A stretch of 64,000 nucleotides of DNA. Source: JAEMQF01 sp963775015 (lineage in GTDB: Bacteria > Pseudomonadota > Gammaproteobacteria > Burkholderiales > Burkholderiaceae_C). The DNA lies in NCBI GenBank assembly GCA_963775015.1, contig CAVZHI010000003.1, positions 62,001 to 126,000 on the forward strand. Reading direction: 5' to 3'. The position numbers and the translations under genes were made by a program. Of this stretch, positions 25,641 through 34,376 are shown piece after piece; the stretch's first letter is position 1; each line of letters opens with the position of its first letter. The notes beneath the pieces are model-generated. The model ran no database searches, was not told where the DNA came from, and saw only the letters and a list, made by a program, of their open reading frames with translations.

Positions 25641-25643
25641 TGG

Positions 25644-26519
25644 CTAGACCCGCTTCGCTTCGGCGGTGCCGAACAGGCCTTGCGGCCGGAACACGAGCAG
25701 CAGCATGAGCAAGAGGAACGGCACCAGGTTCTTGAACGTGCTGCCGACAAACACGCCGGCAAAGGTTTCGATCAAGCCGACCGCGACTCCGCCGATGATG
25801 GCGCCGGCGATGCTCGTGAAGCCGCCGATCACTGCGCCGAGCAGCCCGCGCAGAATCAGCTGGCCGATCTCCGGATTCACGCCGATCAGCGGCGCGACGA
25901 GCAACCCGGCGAGCGCGCCGATCGCGGTGCTGATGCCCCACGACCAGCGGTACACCGTCGTGACCTTGATGCCCATCAGCTTCGCCGCCTCGGCGTTGAT
26001 CGCGACGGCACGCATCGCCTTGCCGAGTTTGGCGTAGCGAAAGAAGGCGATCACGCAAAGTGTCACCGACGCGGTGCATCCGAGGATCCACAGCGACGTC
26101 GGGTTGAAGCGCAGGCCAAGCGCGAGCAAGGGCTCGGTGCCGAACGGCCCGTCGATCGCCGCCGGGCTGTCGCCGAAGCGCAGCGAGATCGCGCCCTTGA
26201 TCAACAGGCCGATCGCAAACGTCGCGATCACGAGCGTGAATTCCGGCGCGCTGACGATGGGGCGGATCAAGGCGCGCTCGATGAGTACGCCGCCCAACAG
26301 ACCGAGCGCGAGCACGCCGGCGAGCATGAGCGGGTAGGGCCAGCCGAGTTGCGTCAGGATCAGCGCCGCGTACGCGCCGAGCGTGACCATTTCGCCCTGG
26401 CCGAAATTGAGCACGCCGCTCGCCTTGAACGGAATCACGATCGCCAGCGCCACCAGCGCGTAAATGGCGCCGACGCTGACGCCCGCGATCGCGAGCTGCG
26501 CGGCGAGCGTCAGCGTCAT
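25644..26519 (-). CDS. livH: Branched-chain amino acid-type ABC transporter permease LivH
   Basis: The 291-residue membrane protein has about eight hydrophobic segments and the typical start AIAGVSVGAIYALVALAIV followed by VLNFGQGEMVTLGAY. The EAA-like cytoplasmic loop is AMRAVAINAEAAKLMGIKV, and GLLGAVIGGFTSIAGAIIGG lies near the C-terminus. It is the partner channel subunit of LivM. The gene starts 37 nt after the binding-protein gene stops, in the usual Liv gene order. Confidence 0.92.
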   Translation of the reverse strand: MTLTLAAQLAIAGVSVGAIYALVALAIVIPFKASGVLNFGQGEMVTLGAYAALILTQLGWPYPLMLAGVLALGLLGGVLIERALIRPIVSAPEFTLVIATFAIGLLIKGAISLRFGDSPAAIDGPFGTEPLLALGLRFNPTSLWILGCTASVTLCVIAFFRYAKLGKAMRAVAINAEAAKLMGIKVTTVYRWSWGISTAIGALAGLLVAPLIGVNPEIGQLILRGLLGAVIGGFTSIAGAIIGGVAVGLIETFAGVFVGSTFKNLVPFLLLMLLLVFRPQGLFGTAEAKRV

Positions 26520-26556
26520 CGAAGAAGCGGCGGGCGCTGGACTCGCGAGGCTCGGC

Positions 26557-27765
26557 TTACTGGTAACGCTTCAGGATGTCGCTTTCGCGCGTGCTCTGCC
26601 AGTTGATCGGCTCCCACGCGCCGTTCTGCACGACGAGCGGAACGAGCGACAAGTTGCCGATGTGGTGCTTCGTTGAGAACGTGCGCGGTGTCGCCAGCGC
26701 GTTCACCTTGTAGCCGCGCGTCGCCTCGAGTGCGGTGATGAAACTCTCGGTCGTGAGTTCGCGCCCGGCGCGTTTCAGCGCATCGGCAACGACGTAGGTG
26801 TCGACGTAGGACATGACGTCGAAGTTGTTTGGCCGGCCCGCCGGCGCGCTCGGGTATTCCTTCTTCCACGCCGCTTCCCACTTCGCCATGTCGGGGTGTT
26901 TGTTGCCGGGCAGGTAGGGAATCAGCGAGAAGCCGGTCACGCCCTCGACCGCGCCGCGTCCGACGGTGATGAGCGCCGGGTCGACCATGTTGCTGCCGAC
27001 CATGAAGGGTTGTTTGAGCCCGAGTTCCTTGGCCTGGCGCAATGCAATCGCAGCTTCTGCCGGGTTGCCGAAGAATGCGATGACTTCAGGCGCGGCTTTC
27101 TGCACTTCGACGAGTTGCGGCGTGAAGTCCTTGTCGCCGATGTTGAACTCGACGCGCGCCACCGGCGTCACGTTGAACCAGGCCTTGAGCTTGGTGACGG
27201 TCGCGTCGCCCTCATTGCGCGGGTACTCTTCGCGGCCGCTCATGATGGCGATCTTCTGTGCCTTGTAGTGGCCGGTCAGCAGCTCGGCATAGAGCTCGCC
27301 GTAGCGCGCCGATTCGGTGGTCGAGCCGCGGAACATGTTGCGCGCGAACGGCCACGTGACCGCCGGCGCCGAGGCGATCGACACGTACATCACGGTCTTG
27401 CTGTCGCGCACGTAGTCGATCGTTCCCGCGGTGGCGTTGCTGCCGCCCACCGACATCAGCGCAAACACCTTGTCCTGCTCGATCAGTTTTTTCGCCGCGG
27501 CGAGGCCGCGCGTCGGCGAATGCGCGTCGTCTTCGAACACGGCGACGAGTTTGCGCCCGTTCACGCCGCCTGCGGCGTTGATCTCCTTGATCGCCAGCGC
27601 CATGCCGTCGCGGCCGGCGAGGCCAATATACGCAGCCGGCCCGGTGATCGGGCCGAACGCGCCGAGCGTGACCGAATCGGCCGTGACACCCGTCTGCTGG
27701 GCGCTGGCGGGTAAGGCGATCGCGAGCACGGCGGCGCACACGGCGTGCAGAAAGGTCTTCTTCAT
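26557..27765 (-). CDS. Periplasmic substrate-binding protein of Liv-type ABC importer
   Basis: The 402-residue protein is a type I periplasmic binding protein (Peripla_BP_6). It has a signal peptide (KTFLHAVCAAVLAIALPASA) and the family blocks TLGAFGPITGPAAYIGLAG, GRKLVAVFEDDAHSPTRGL, LMSVGGSNAT and PEVIAFFGNPAEAAIALRQA. GAGGAG precedes the ATG at 27765; an upstream in-frame ATG would hide the signal peptide. It is the first gene of the importer operon and is divergent from the TetR gene, with two candidate operators in between. The ligand is not known. Confidence 0.9.
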   Translation of the reverse strand: MKKTFLHAVCAAVLAIALPASAQQTGVTADSVTLGAFGPITGPAAYIGLAGRDGMALAIKEINAAGGVNGRKLVAVFEDDAHSPTRGLAAAKKLIEQDKVFALMSVGGSNATAGTIDYVRDSKTVMYVSIASAPAVTWPFARNMFRGSTTESARYGELYAELLTGHYKAQKIAIMSGREEYPRNEGDATVTKLKAWFNVTPVARVEFNIGDKDFTPQLVEVQKAAPEVIAFFGNPAEAAIALRQAKELGLKQPFMVGSNMVDPALITVGRGAVEGVTGFSLIPYLPGNKHPDMAKWEAAWKKEYPSAPAGRPNNFDVMSYVDTYVVADALKRAGRELTTESFITALEATRGYKVNALATPRTFSTKHHIGNLSLVPLVVQNGAWEPINWQSTRESDILKRYQ

Positions 27766-27808
27766 GCAATCTCCTCGGATGACCCTTGCAAGGCGTCGTG
27801 ACAAGAAC

Positions 27809-27822
27809 TGACTCGGCGCTCA
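27809..27822. promoter_or_regulatory. Candidate TetR operator, importer-proximal
   Basis: TGACTCGGCGCTCA lies 44 nt upstream of the binding-protein start codon. It matches the site at 27935-27948 in the outer TGA and GCGCTCA parts, so it looks like a degenerate copy. Inferred to bind the divergent TetR regulator. Confidence 0.4.
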
Positions 27823-27934
27823 GAATCGCCCAAACGAATGGGGCTGTCAAGTTAGGGAGATCGATAAGCGCCCGCCAATCTGGCCGCGGGTTCTCGCACT
27901 CAGCAAGGCGCACTTGTGTCGCCTGAATCTATAC

Positions 27935-27948
27935 TGAGCGCGCGCTCA
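27935..27948. promoter_or_regulatory. Candidate TetR operator, perfect palindrome
   Basis: TGAGCGCGCGCTCA is a perfect 14-nt palindrome 19 nt upstream of the tetR ATG at 27967. It has the form expected of a TetR-family autoregulatory operator. Its position also argues against a start codon at 27916, which would place it inside the coding region. Confidence 0.5.
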
Positions 27949-27966
27949 AGACGGGACAAAAGCAGC

Positions 27967-28653
27967 ATGGCAACGGCAGGCGCATCGAAGACAAATCGCA
28001 AAAGGGCCGCCGGCAAAGTGCCGAAGCCGCGGGCGGTGCAGCCACGCCGCATCCAGAGCGCGACGAAGAACGAAGACCTGGTGCGCGAGCGCCGCGAGCT
28101 GCTGGTGCAGGCCGCGATCGGCGTTTTCCTGGAGAAGGGTTTTCACAACGCGACGGTGCGCGACATCGGCCGCGCCGCGAACATGACCCAGGGCACGATC
28201 TACAACTACGTTCGCTCGAAAGACGACATCCTGTACATGGTGTGCGACCGCATCGTCTCCGAGTACCAGGACGAGGCGCGCAAGGCGGTGAACACGTCGC
28301 GCGGGCCGGCGGACCGGATCCGCTCAGCGGTGCGCGCTGTGTCGGAAGTGATGTACCGGCACCAGCGCGAGATCCTGCTCATCTACCAGGACAGCCACCT
28401 GCTCGAGCCGCGTTCGTTGAAGGTCATCCTCGCGCGCGTCGAAGAGTTCATCGGCATGTTCGAGACCCTGATCACCGACGCCGCGCGCGAACTGAAGGTC
28501 GCGCTGCCGCACCCGCATTTCTCGGCCAATATCCTGACCTTTCTGCCGGTGATGATCGCGCTGCGCGGCTGGTCACTGGGCCGCGAGATGACGCAGGATC
28601 AGGTGGTGGATCAGATCAGCGAGTTCCTGGTTCGAGGGTTGGGGTTTCGCTAG
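27967..28653 (+). CDS. TetR/AcrR family transcriptional regulator
   Basis: The 228-residue protein from the ATG at 27967 has a basic N-terminal tail, then a TetR DNA-binding domain (about residues 40-90: LVQAAIGVFLEKGFHNATVR, DIGRAANMTQGTIYNYVRSK) and an all-helical ligand domain. The overall look resembles KstR2/FadR-like regulators of CoA-dependent catabolism. A GTG at 27916 would add 17 residues but covers the palindromic operator. It is divergent from the Liv importer operon and probably controls it, perhaps with an acyl-CoA made by the neighbouring ligase as effector; that part is inference. Confidence 0.9.
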   Translation: MATAGASKTNRKRAAGKVPKPRAVQPRRIQSATKNEDLVRERRELLVQAAIGVFLEKGFHNATVRDIGRAANMTQGTIYNYVRSKDDILYMVCDRIVSEYQDEARKAVNTSRGPADRIRSAVRAVSEVMYRHQREILLIYQDSHLLEPRSLKVILARVEEFIGMFETLITDAARELKVALPHPHFSANILTFLPVMIALRGWSLGREMTQDQVVDQISEFLVRGLGFR

Positions 28654-28687
28654 TGAGCTGTGTGGCGCTCCTGCGGCACCGGAGGCT

Positions 28688-29330
28688 TCAAGCCAATTCG
28701 AAGCGGATCATTCGCGCAGTCGAGCGCGGCGAGAGCAGCGTATTGACGTGGCCCCAGCGCAGCCGGTGCTCGTCGCACAGCAGCGCCATTGCCGAATGGC
28801 CGAGCGGGCCGTCGTCGGCGTCGCTGCCGATGAAGCGCAGCGCGCGCTGCACGCGCTCGACGTTGCCGGGCGTGCCGGTGAGGAAGGTCCAGTCGGCGTC
28901 GATGCGGTGCAGCTTCTTGTAGTCGCGCAGCGCCTGCGGCGTGTCGCTGAGCGGCGTCAGCGACATCGACACGAAGTGCACGCCGCGCGCCGCGTCGCCG
29001 AGCAGGCGCCGCGCTTCGATGAGATTCCGCGTCGCCGGCGGGCAGACGTTGCTGCACGCGCTGTACATGACGCTCAGCAACACCGTGCGGCCCTTCATCA
29101 CGTCGTCGTGGAAGCGCACGCTTCGCCCTTGGTCATCGAGCAGCAGCACGTTGGGCGCGCGGCGCCGGCGCAGCGCCTCGCGGGCGCGTTCCTCGGCCGC
29201 GCTGGCGTTGGCGCCGGGGTCTTGGGCCACGCTGGTCGGCCAGCGCCACGCTCGCCGCACCGCCGGCGAGCAGGGCGCCGAGCAGGCCGCGCCGCGGCAA
29301 CGCGGTGTTGTCGTCGTTCGTCGGATTCAT
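28688..29330 (-). CDS. SCO1/SenC-family copper chaperone, frameshift after signal peptide
   Basis: The mature domain (stop at 28688) has the thioredoxin-like SCO fold. Its copper-binding Cys pair is in YSACSNVCPPATRN and its distal His in GPLGHSAMALL. The N-terminal part starts at the ATG at 29330 (MNPTNDDNTALPRRGLLGAL), which carries a twin-arginine-like signal, but it is in a different frame from the mature domain; one indel near 29235 would join them. An out-of-frame ATG at 29260 gives an uninterrupted 190-codon version lacking the signal. The role would be copper delivery to an exported oxidase. The multicopper oxidase directly upstream supports this. Confidence 0.75.
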
Positions 29331-31370
29331 GGTGTGTCCCGGGCAGGTCAGGGTCGCGGGGTTGGTGTCGCCGACGTCGTCGACGCGGAACAGCATCATC
29401 ATTCCGTAGTCTTCGTGCAGCACGTTGTGGCAGTGGATCGGGTAGACGCCGAGGTAGTCCGTGGCGGTGACCCAGTACTCGACTTCGTCGCCGGGGTAGA
29501 GCGCGATCACGTCCTTGCGGCAGTACTCCTGCGAGCCCGGGCCGACGGGCTTGCCGTTGCGCTTCACGATGCGCCCTTCGACGAAGTGGTTGTGCACCGG
29601 GTGTGCCCAGCCGCCGCTCGTCTCGTGGATCCAGCGCTCGGTGCGGCCGCGCTTCATCGCGAAGCGCACTTCGGTGCAATCGATGAACTTGCCGTTGCAC
29701 GCCCAGGCGCCGTTCGTGCGTTCCCATTTGAAGTGGCGCGTGATCGTTTCTTCGATCGGCGGCAGCGGTGGCAGCAGGAGCGGTGCGAAGCTCGTCTGCG
29801 CGGTGAGTTCTCGGCTCGCGTCGTAGGCAGGCGCTCCGATGCGCCACTCGAGCAGCACGTTTTTCGCCGTTCCGGCGGGGTCCAGGTCGGTCTCGGGTTT
29901 GCGCGGATTGGTCTGGATCAGCCGGTTCTCCAGCCAGAGGCGCGTCGCTCCTGCCGCCGGGCCGCCGGGTGCGGTGAGCTTGGCGAAGTCGACGACGATG
30001 TCGGCGCGCTCGGCGACGGCGAGTTTCATGCTCGTCACCAGCAGCGGCTTCTCGTACAGGTTGCCGTCGTTGGAGATGCGCCAGTACGGAATCGACTGCG
30101 CCGGGTTGTCCGGGTTGGTCATGAACAGCTGATAGTGGCGCGACGGCCCGACGTTGAGCAGGCGGAAGCGGTAGCGGCGCTTGCGCACGTTGCAGTACGG
30201 CTGGATCTTGCCGTTCACGAGGTACTTGTCGCCGAGGTGGCCGCCGTCCTGCAGCAGGTCGATCGTCGCCTGGTAGGTGTTCGGGTCGATCGCCAGGTCG
30301 AGGAAGCATGATCGGAATGTCGTACTGCGGGTAGCTCGGCAGCCTGAAGCCGGTGTGCTCGTTGCCGGTGTCGTATTCGTTGAAGACGAGGTGAAAACCG
30401 CACAGGCCCTTGTAGACGTTCTCGGCGGTGTGCGCTTCGCGGTGGTCGTGGTACCACAGCGTGCCGAGCGACTGGCGCATGTCGCCGTCGGGCGTGGCCG
30501 GGTTGATGAAGCCGCGCCGCTTCATGTTGTAGTAGTAGTCGTAGTACTGGCCGGGGAAGAAGAACCGGCCTTGGGTGAGCGGGTTCTCGGACAATGCGCC
30601 GAGCGACGGGTCGCACGGGTCCGCCGTCGCTGTCGGGCGCGCTGTGGAAGTTGTGCAGGTGCATGCTGATCGAGTTCTTGCCGAAGCCGCCGCTCGGCAC
30701 GCCGCTGGGCAGGTTGTTGAAGCGCCGCACCAGCATCGCGGTATTGCTGCCCACCTGGTAGCGGCTGACGATGGTGGGCATCGGCGTCATCGGCTTGTCG
30801 AGCGACAGGTCGGCGCCACCCAGGTTCGCGCCCCAGAAATTCACTTGCAGCGGCAGTTCGGGGTGGATCGGAGACCGGTGGCACGGCGCCGAAGCGTTGT
30901 GCGAAGAAGGTCTGCGGCGGGTTCAGCGTGCGCGCCTGATGCGCGTCGCCGCGGCCCTCGTAAGGCTTGCCGGTCGTCGGGTTGATCTTGCGGTCGGGCT
31001 GCACCTGGGGCGGCCGGGCGAAAGCCGGATCCTTGGGTGGCCCGCCGGGAACCTGCTCTGCGATCCGGGCGGGAAGCTGTGGCATGACCGGCATCGCGAC
31101 CCGAAACGGCGTCGTCGGTGGGCTCGGCGCGAGCGACGTGCCGCTGTCGGCGAGGCCTGTCTTGCTCACCGCTGCGAGCGGCATGGCCGCCACGCCGAGC
31201 TTGAGCAGGTCCCGGCGCTGCGCCGACGCCGGGGTGTTCGAGGCGGCGGCTGGAGATTCTGCGGGCGTGGGTGTGGCGCCTTCGGCGTGTTCGGCAGGCA
31301 TGGCGTCGGGCGTTCCGGGGTCGGCGACGCGGGCGGCGCGCACGGGTGTGCGGCCGTGGCGCTTCGCCAT
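29327..31370 (-). pseudogene. Multicopper oxidase, Tat-type signal, at least three frameshifts
   Basis: The protein starts at the ATG at 31370 and has a twin-arginine motif near residue 52 (QRRDLLKLGVAAMPLAA). Cupredoxin blocks then occur in successive frames: SMHLHNFHSAP, LWYHDHREAHTAENV, GGWAHPVHNHFVEG and YPIHCHNVLHEDYGMM, together supplying type 1, 2 and 3 copper ligands. Frame breaks lie near 30870, 30620 and 30308. The last frame runs without a stop into the SCO1 reading frame; a further indel would restore a TGA overlapping its ATG. An intact product would be about 680 residues and exported folded to the periplasm. The substrate could be metal ions or phenolics. Confidence 0.8.
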
Positions 31371-31482
31371 ACGCGACTCTAGGAACGTCCGCCGTCCTTG
31401 GTAAGCCCCTAAGCTTAGGGAAAGGTTTACCCGCCTTGCGCGAAAGCATGTCGCTCGGCCGAGCGCTTGTCGCCTCGTGCGG

Positions 31483-32394
31483 CTACCGCGACGACGAAAC
31501 GACGATCCCCGCGAGGATCAAGCCAAACGCCGCCGCGTGGTACCAATGCGGCGGCTCGCCGAGCGCGGCTGCCGACAGCAGCGCAGCGAACACGGGCGTG
31601 AGGTTGCTGAAAAACGCAGCGACCGCCGGCCCGACGGTCGCGACGCCGATGCCCCAGCAACGGTAAGCGATCAGCGAGGGGCCGAGCGCGATGTAAAGCA
31701 GCGCGACGAACAGGCCCGGCGTCCACAGCGTGGCCACCGGCAGCACCACCGCCTCGACCCCGGCGAACAGGCCCGCCCAGAGCGCGCCGAAGAAGACCTG
31801 CACGGCGAGGAACTCAGCCCAGTCCCACGCCGGCCGCGCTGCACCGCGCATCGCGGCGGGCGGCCGCGCGAGCTGCCAGCTGTACACCGCCCAGAGCATG
31901 ACAGCGAGCAGCATGTAGAGGTCGCCGACGACGAAGCGCACCTCGATCAGCGTCTGCACGCTGCCGCGCGCGAGCACCAAGGTCACGCCGGCGAGCGACA
32001 GCAGTGCGCCGACCCACTGGCGCGGGCGGATGATCTCGCCGTAGAAGAGCGCGCCGAGCAGAAGCATCCACACCGGCGAACTCGACGCGATCAGCGTCAC
32101 GTTGATGGCCGTGCTCGACTGCACCGCCATGTATTGCAGTGCGTTGTAGCTGCCCACGCCGAGCAGGCCGAGCAGCGCGAGGTGGCGCCAGCGCTCGAGC
32201 ACAAGCGCTGGTTCGCGAAACACGCGCCAGCCGAGCGGCAGCAGCAGCGCGAGCGCAAGCCCCCAGCGCATCGCGTTCAGCGCCGCCGGGCCGACGCTGC
32301 CCACCAGCGAGCGGCCGATGACCGAGTTGCCGGCCCAGAGCAGCGGCGGCAGCGTCAGGAGCAGGGCCAGGCGCGGCGTCAGCTTATGGATCAA
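31483..32394 (-). CDS. DMT-superfamily permease (EamA domains)
   Basis: The 303-residue membrane protein has ten predicted hydrophobic segments in two EamA repeats (LPPLLWAGNSVIGRSLVG at the start, PVFAALLSAAALGEPPHWYH near the end). The TTG at 32394 is chosen as start because it overlaps the stop of the zinc-ribbon gene upstream as TTGA, the usual spacing for translational coupling; the longer open frame upstream is antisense to other coding sequence. Its substrate is unknown. It is only distantly similar to the permease at 358-1278. Confidence 0.8.
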   Translation of the reverse strand: MIHKLTPRLALLLTLPPLLWAGNSVIGRSLVGSVGPAALNAMRWGLALALLLPLGWRVFREPALVLERWRHLALLGLLGVGSYNALQYMAVQSSTAINVTLIASSSPVWMLLLGALFYGEIIRPRQWVGALLSLAGVTLVLARGSVQTLIEVRFVVGDLYMLLAVMLWAVYSWQLARPPAAMRGAARPAWDWAEFLAVQVFFGALWAGLFAGVEAVVLPVATLWTPGLFVALLYIALGPSLIAYRCWGIGVATVGPAVAAFFSNLTPVFAALLSAAALGEPPHWYHAAAFGLILAGIVVSSSR

Positions 32395-32708
32395 ACGACG
32401 CCCCCGCCGGGCATCGCCGCGCCGCAGTTCCAGCATTGTTCGAATGGGCCGTCGATCAGCTCGGCGCAGCCCGGGCAGACCCAGCGCCGCTGCGGCGGAT
32501 GGCGCAGCTCGTGCAGCAGGCTGCGCGCGTGATCGAGCTGGTGGTCGTCTTGCACCCAGAGCTCGGGCAGCGTCTGATCGGGCGGCACTTCGCCGGCGAT
32601 GCTGCTCGCGTACTGGCGCTGCACCGTCGTCGCCACGCCGGCGCTGCTCAGCAGGTCTGCCCACAACGTGGCCAGGGCGAGATTCGGTGCGGACTGGAGG
32701 CGCTTCAT
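32391..32708 (-). CDS. DUF2007-like small protein with C-terminal zinc ribbon
   Basis: The 105-residue protein has an N-terminal alpha/beta domain resembling DUF2007 (ALATLWADLLSSAGVATTVQ, ELWVQDDHQLDHARSLLHEL) and a C-terminal zinc ribbon CPGC-x13-CWNC. DUF2007 proteins are suggested to be small signal-transducing or PII-like proteins, without a firm function. The ATG at 32708 is the natural start. It is coupled to the permease downstream (4-nt overlap) and divergent from the quinone oxidoreductase gene. Confidence 0.75.
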   Translation of the reverse strand: MKRLQSAPNLALATLWADLLSSAGVATTVQRQYASSIAGEVPPDQTLPELWVQDDHQLDHARSLLHELRHPPQRRWVCPGCAELIDGPFEQCWNCGAAMPGGGVV

Positions 32709-32798
32709 GGAGTCGGTGAGAATCGGCGACAACGCTGACGTTTCGGCGCCGCCCGTGCACGCACCATACCGCATTGCCCCAACCCGAGGAGAACCCCC

Positions 32799-33791
32799 AT
32801 GCCCCAAATGAGCCCGACGATCCGCATCGACCAGGTCGGTGGCCCGGAAATGATGAAACTCGTTGACCTGCCCGTTGGCGAACCCGGCGCCGGCGAGATC
32901 CGCATCAAGCACCACGCGTGCGGCCTGAACTTCATCGACGTTTACCAGCGCACGGGTCTGTACACGCTGCCGCTGCCCTTGTCGCTCGGCATGGAAGGCG
33001 CCGGCGTCGTCGAGGCGGTGGGCAGCGGCGTCACGCACCTGAAGGTGGGCGACCGCGCCGCGTACTCGAGCAACCCGCCCGGCAGCTACAGCACCTTGCG
33101 CGTGATGCCGGCAAAAACCGTGTGCAAGCTGCCTGACTCCATTTCCTTCGAGACCGGTGCGGCGATGATGCTGAAGGGCCTGACCGCGCAATACCTGCTG
33201 CGCAAGACGCTGCCGCAGGGCGGGCTGCAGGCCGGAGACTTCGTCCTCTTCCACGCCGCGGCGGGCGGAGTCGGACTGATCGCCTGCCAATGGGCGAAGG
33301 CCCTGGGCTACCAGTTGATCGGCACCGCAGGTTCGGACGAAAAGTGCGCGCTCGCGAAAGAGCACGGCGCCGCGCATGTCATCAACTACAAGCGCGAAGA
33401 CTTTGCCGCGCGCGTCAAGGAAATCACCGGCGGCGCGGGCGTGAAAGTGGTGTACGACAGCATCGGCAAGGACACCTGGGACAAGTCGCTCGACTGCCTG
33501 CGCCCGTTCGGCCTGATGGCGAGCTTCGGCAACGCGTCCGGCCCGGTGCCGCCGTTTGCGCCGGCTTCGCTCGGTGCCAAGGGGTCGCTCTACGTCACGC
33601 GCCAAACCCTGTTCACCCACATCGCCACACGCGAAGCGACGCAGGCGATGGCCGACGACCTGTTCACGATGGTCACGAGCGGCAAGGTGAAGATCCGCAT
33701 CGACCAGCGTTATGCGCTGAAGGACGTGGCGCAAGCGCACCGCGATCTGGAGGCGCGCAAGACGACGGGTTGCAGCATTCTGGTTCCGTAG
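32799..33791 (+). CDS. NADPH:quinone oxidoreductase, zinc-independent MDR family
   Basis: The 330-residue protein is a medium-chain reductase of the quinone oxidoreductase type. It has a GroES-like N-terminal domain (HHACGLNFIDVYQRTGLY, LGMEGAGVVEAVGSGV) and a Rossmann domain with the loop HAAAGGVGLIACQWAKALG near residue 155. The zinc-ligand cysteines of alcohol dehydrogenases are absent, as usual for QOR. It likely reduces quinones with NADPH in the cytoplasm. A CCGAGGAGAA site precedes the ATG at 32799. Downstream lies REP pair C and the convergent lspA. Confidence 0.9.
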   Translation: MPQMSPTIRIDQVGGPEMMKLVDLPVGEPGAGEIRIKHHACGLNFIDVYQRTGLYTLPLPLSLGMEGAGVVEAVGSGVTHLKVGDRAAYSSNPPGSYSTLRVMPAKTVCKLPDSISFETGAAMMLKGLTAQYLLRKTLPQGGLQAGDFVLFHAAAGGVGLIACQWAKALGYQLIGTAGSDEKCALAKEHGAAHVINYKREDFAARVKEITGGAGVKVVYDSIGKDTWDKSLDCLRPFGLMASFGNASGPVPPFAPASLGAKGSLYVTRQTLFTHIATREATQAMADDLFTMVTSGKVKIRIDQRYALKDVAQAHRDLEARKTTGCSILVP

Positions 33792-33806
33792 GCCTGCTTC
33801 GTTCTT

Positions 33807-33879
33807 GTCATCCCGGCGAAAGCCGGGATCCACTGTTGGCCGACCGCTCCAGGTGGATCCCGGCTTTCGCCGGGATGAC
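33807..33879. repeat. REP-type palindrome pair (locus C)
   Basis: Units at 33807-33833 and 33853-33879 are inverted copies with the same core as locus A, 19 nt apart. They lie exactly between the convergent stops of the quinone oxidoreductase and lspA, where they could form a large hairpin in both transcripts and act as a terminator or 3' end stabiliser. Confidence 0.9.
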
Positions 33880-33888
33880 GCGCAGCGG

Positions 33889-34374
33889 CTACCGCGAACG
33901 CCGCACGCGCAGGATCTCGTCGACGATGAGGCACGCCGCGCCGACGCTGATCGCGCTGTCGGCGACGTTGAACGCCGGGAAATACCAGCCGGCGTAGTGC
34001 ACCTGGATGAAGTCGACGACGTAGCCGTGCAGCAGGCGGTCGATCACGTTGCCCACCGCGCCGCCGAGGATGAGCGCCAGCGCGACGCTGAACAGGCGCT
34101 GCCCGCCGTGGCTGCGCAGCATCCAGACGATGAACACGGCCGCCGCCGCACCGAGGCCGACGAAGAACCAGCGCTGCCAGCCCGACGCGCCGGCAAGAAA
34201 CGAAAACGCCGCGCCGGTGTTGTGCCAGCGAACGATGTTGAAGAACGACGTGACGGTGTGGCTGGCGCCGTTGGCGAAGCTGCCGATGATCAGGGTCTTC
34301 GTGATCTGGTCGGCAATGATCACGAGCGCGGCGATCGCGAGCCAGGGGAGCAGGGGGGCGTTTCGCGACGCCAT
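33889..34374 (-). CDS. lspA: Lipoprotein signal peptidase (signal peptidase II)
   Basis: This 161-residue inner-membrane aspartic protease removes signal peptides from prolipoproteins. It has four membrane segments and the two catalytic Asp motifs GNVIDRLLHG and FNVADSAISVG, plus the conserved WHNTGAAFSFL. The ATG at 34374 (MASRNAPLL) gives the normal length; it lies 2 nt after the ileS stop, as in the common ribF-ileS-lspA operon. Several lipobox proteins in this window are its likely substrates. Confidence 0.95.
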   Translation of the reverse strand: MASRNAPLLPWLAIAALVIIADQITKTLIIGSFANGASHTVTSFFNIVRWHNTGAAFSFLAGASGWQRWFFVGLGAAAAVFIVWMLRSHGGQRLFSVALALILGGAVGNVIDRLLHGYVVDFIQVHYAGWYFPAFNVADSAISVGAACLIVDEILRVRRSR

Positions 34375-34376
34375 GC

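Noticed and set aside
24157..26091. A 644-codon minus-strand frame across livG, livM and livH
   Set aside because: It is out of frame with the clearly recognisable permeases and is low-complexity Arg/Ala-rich.
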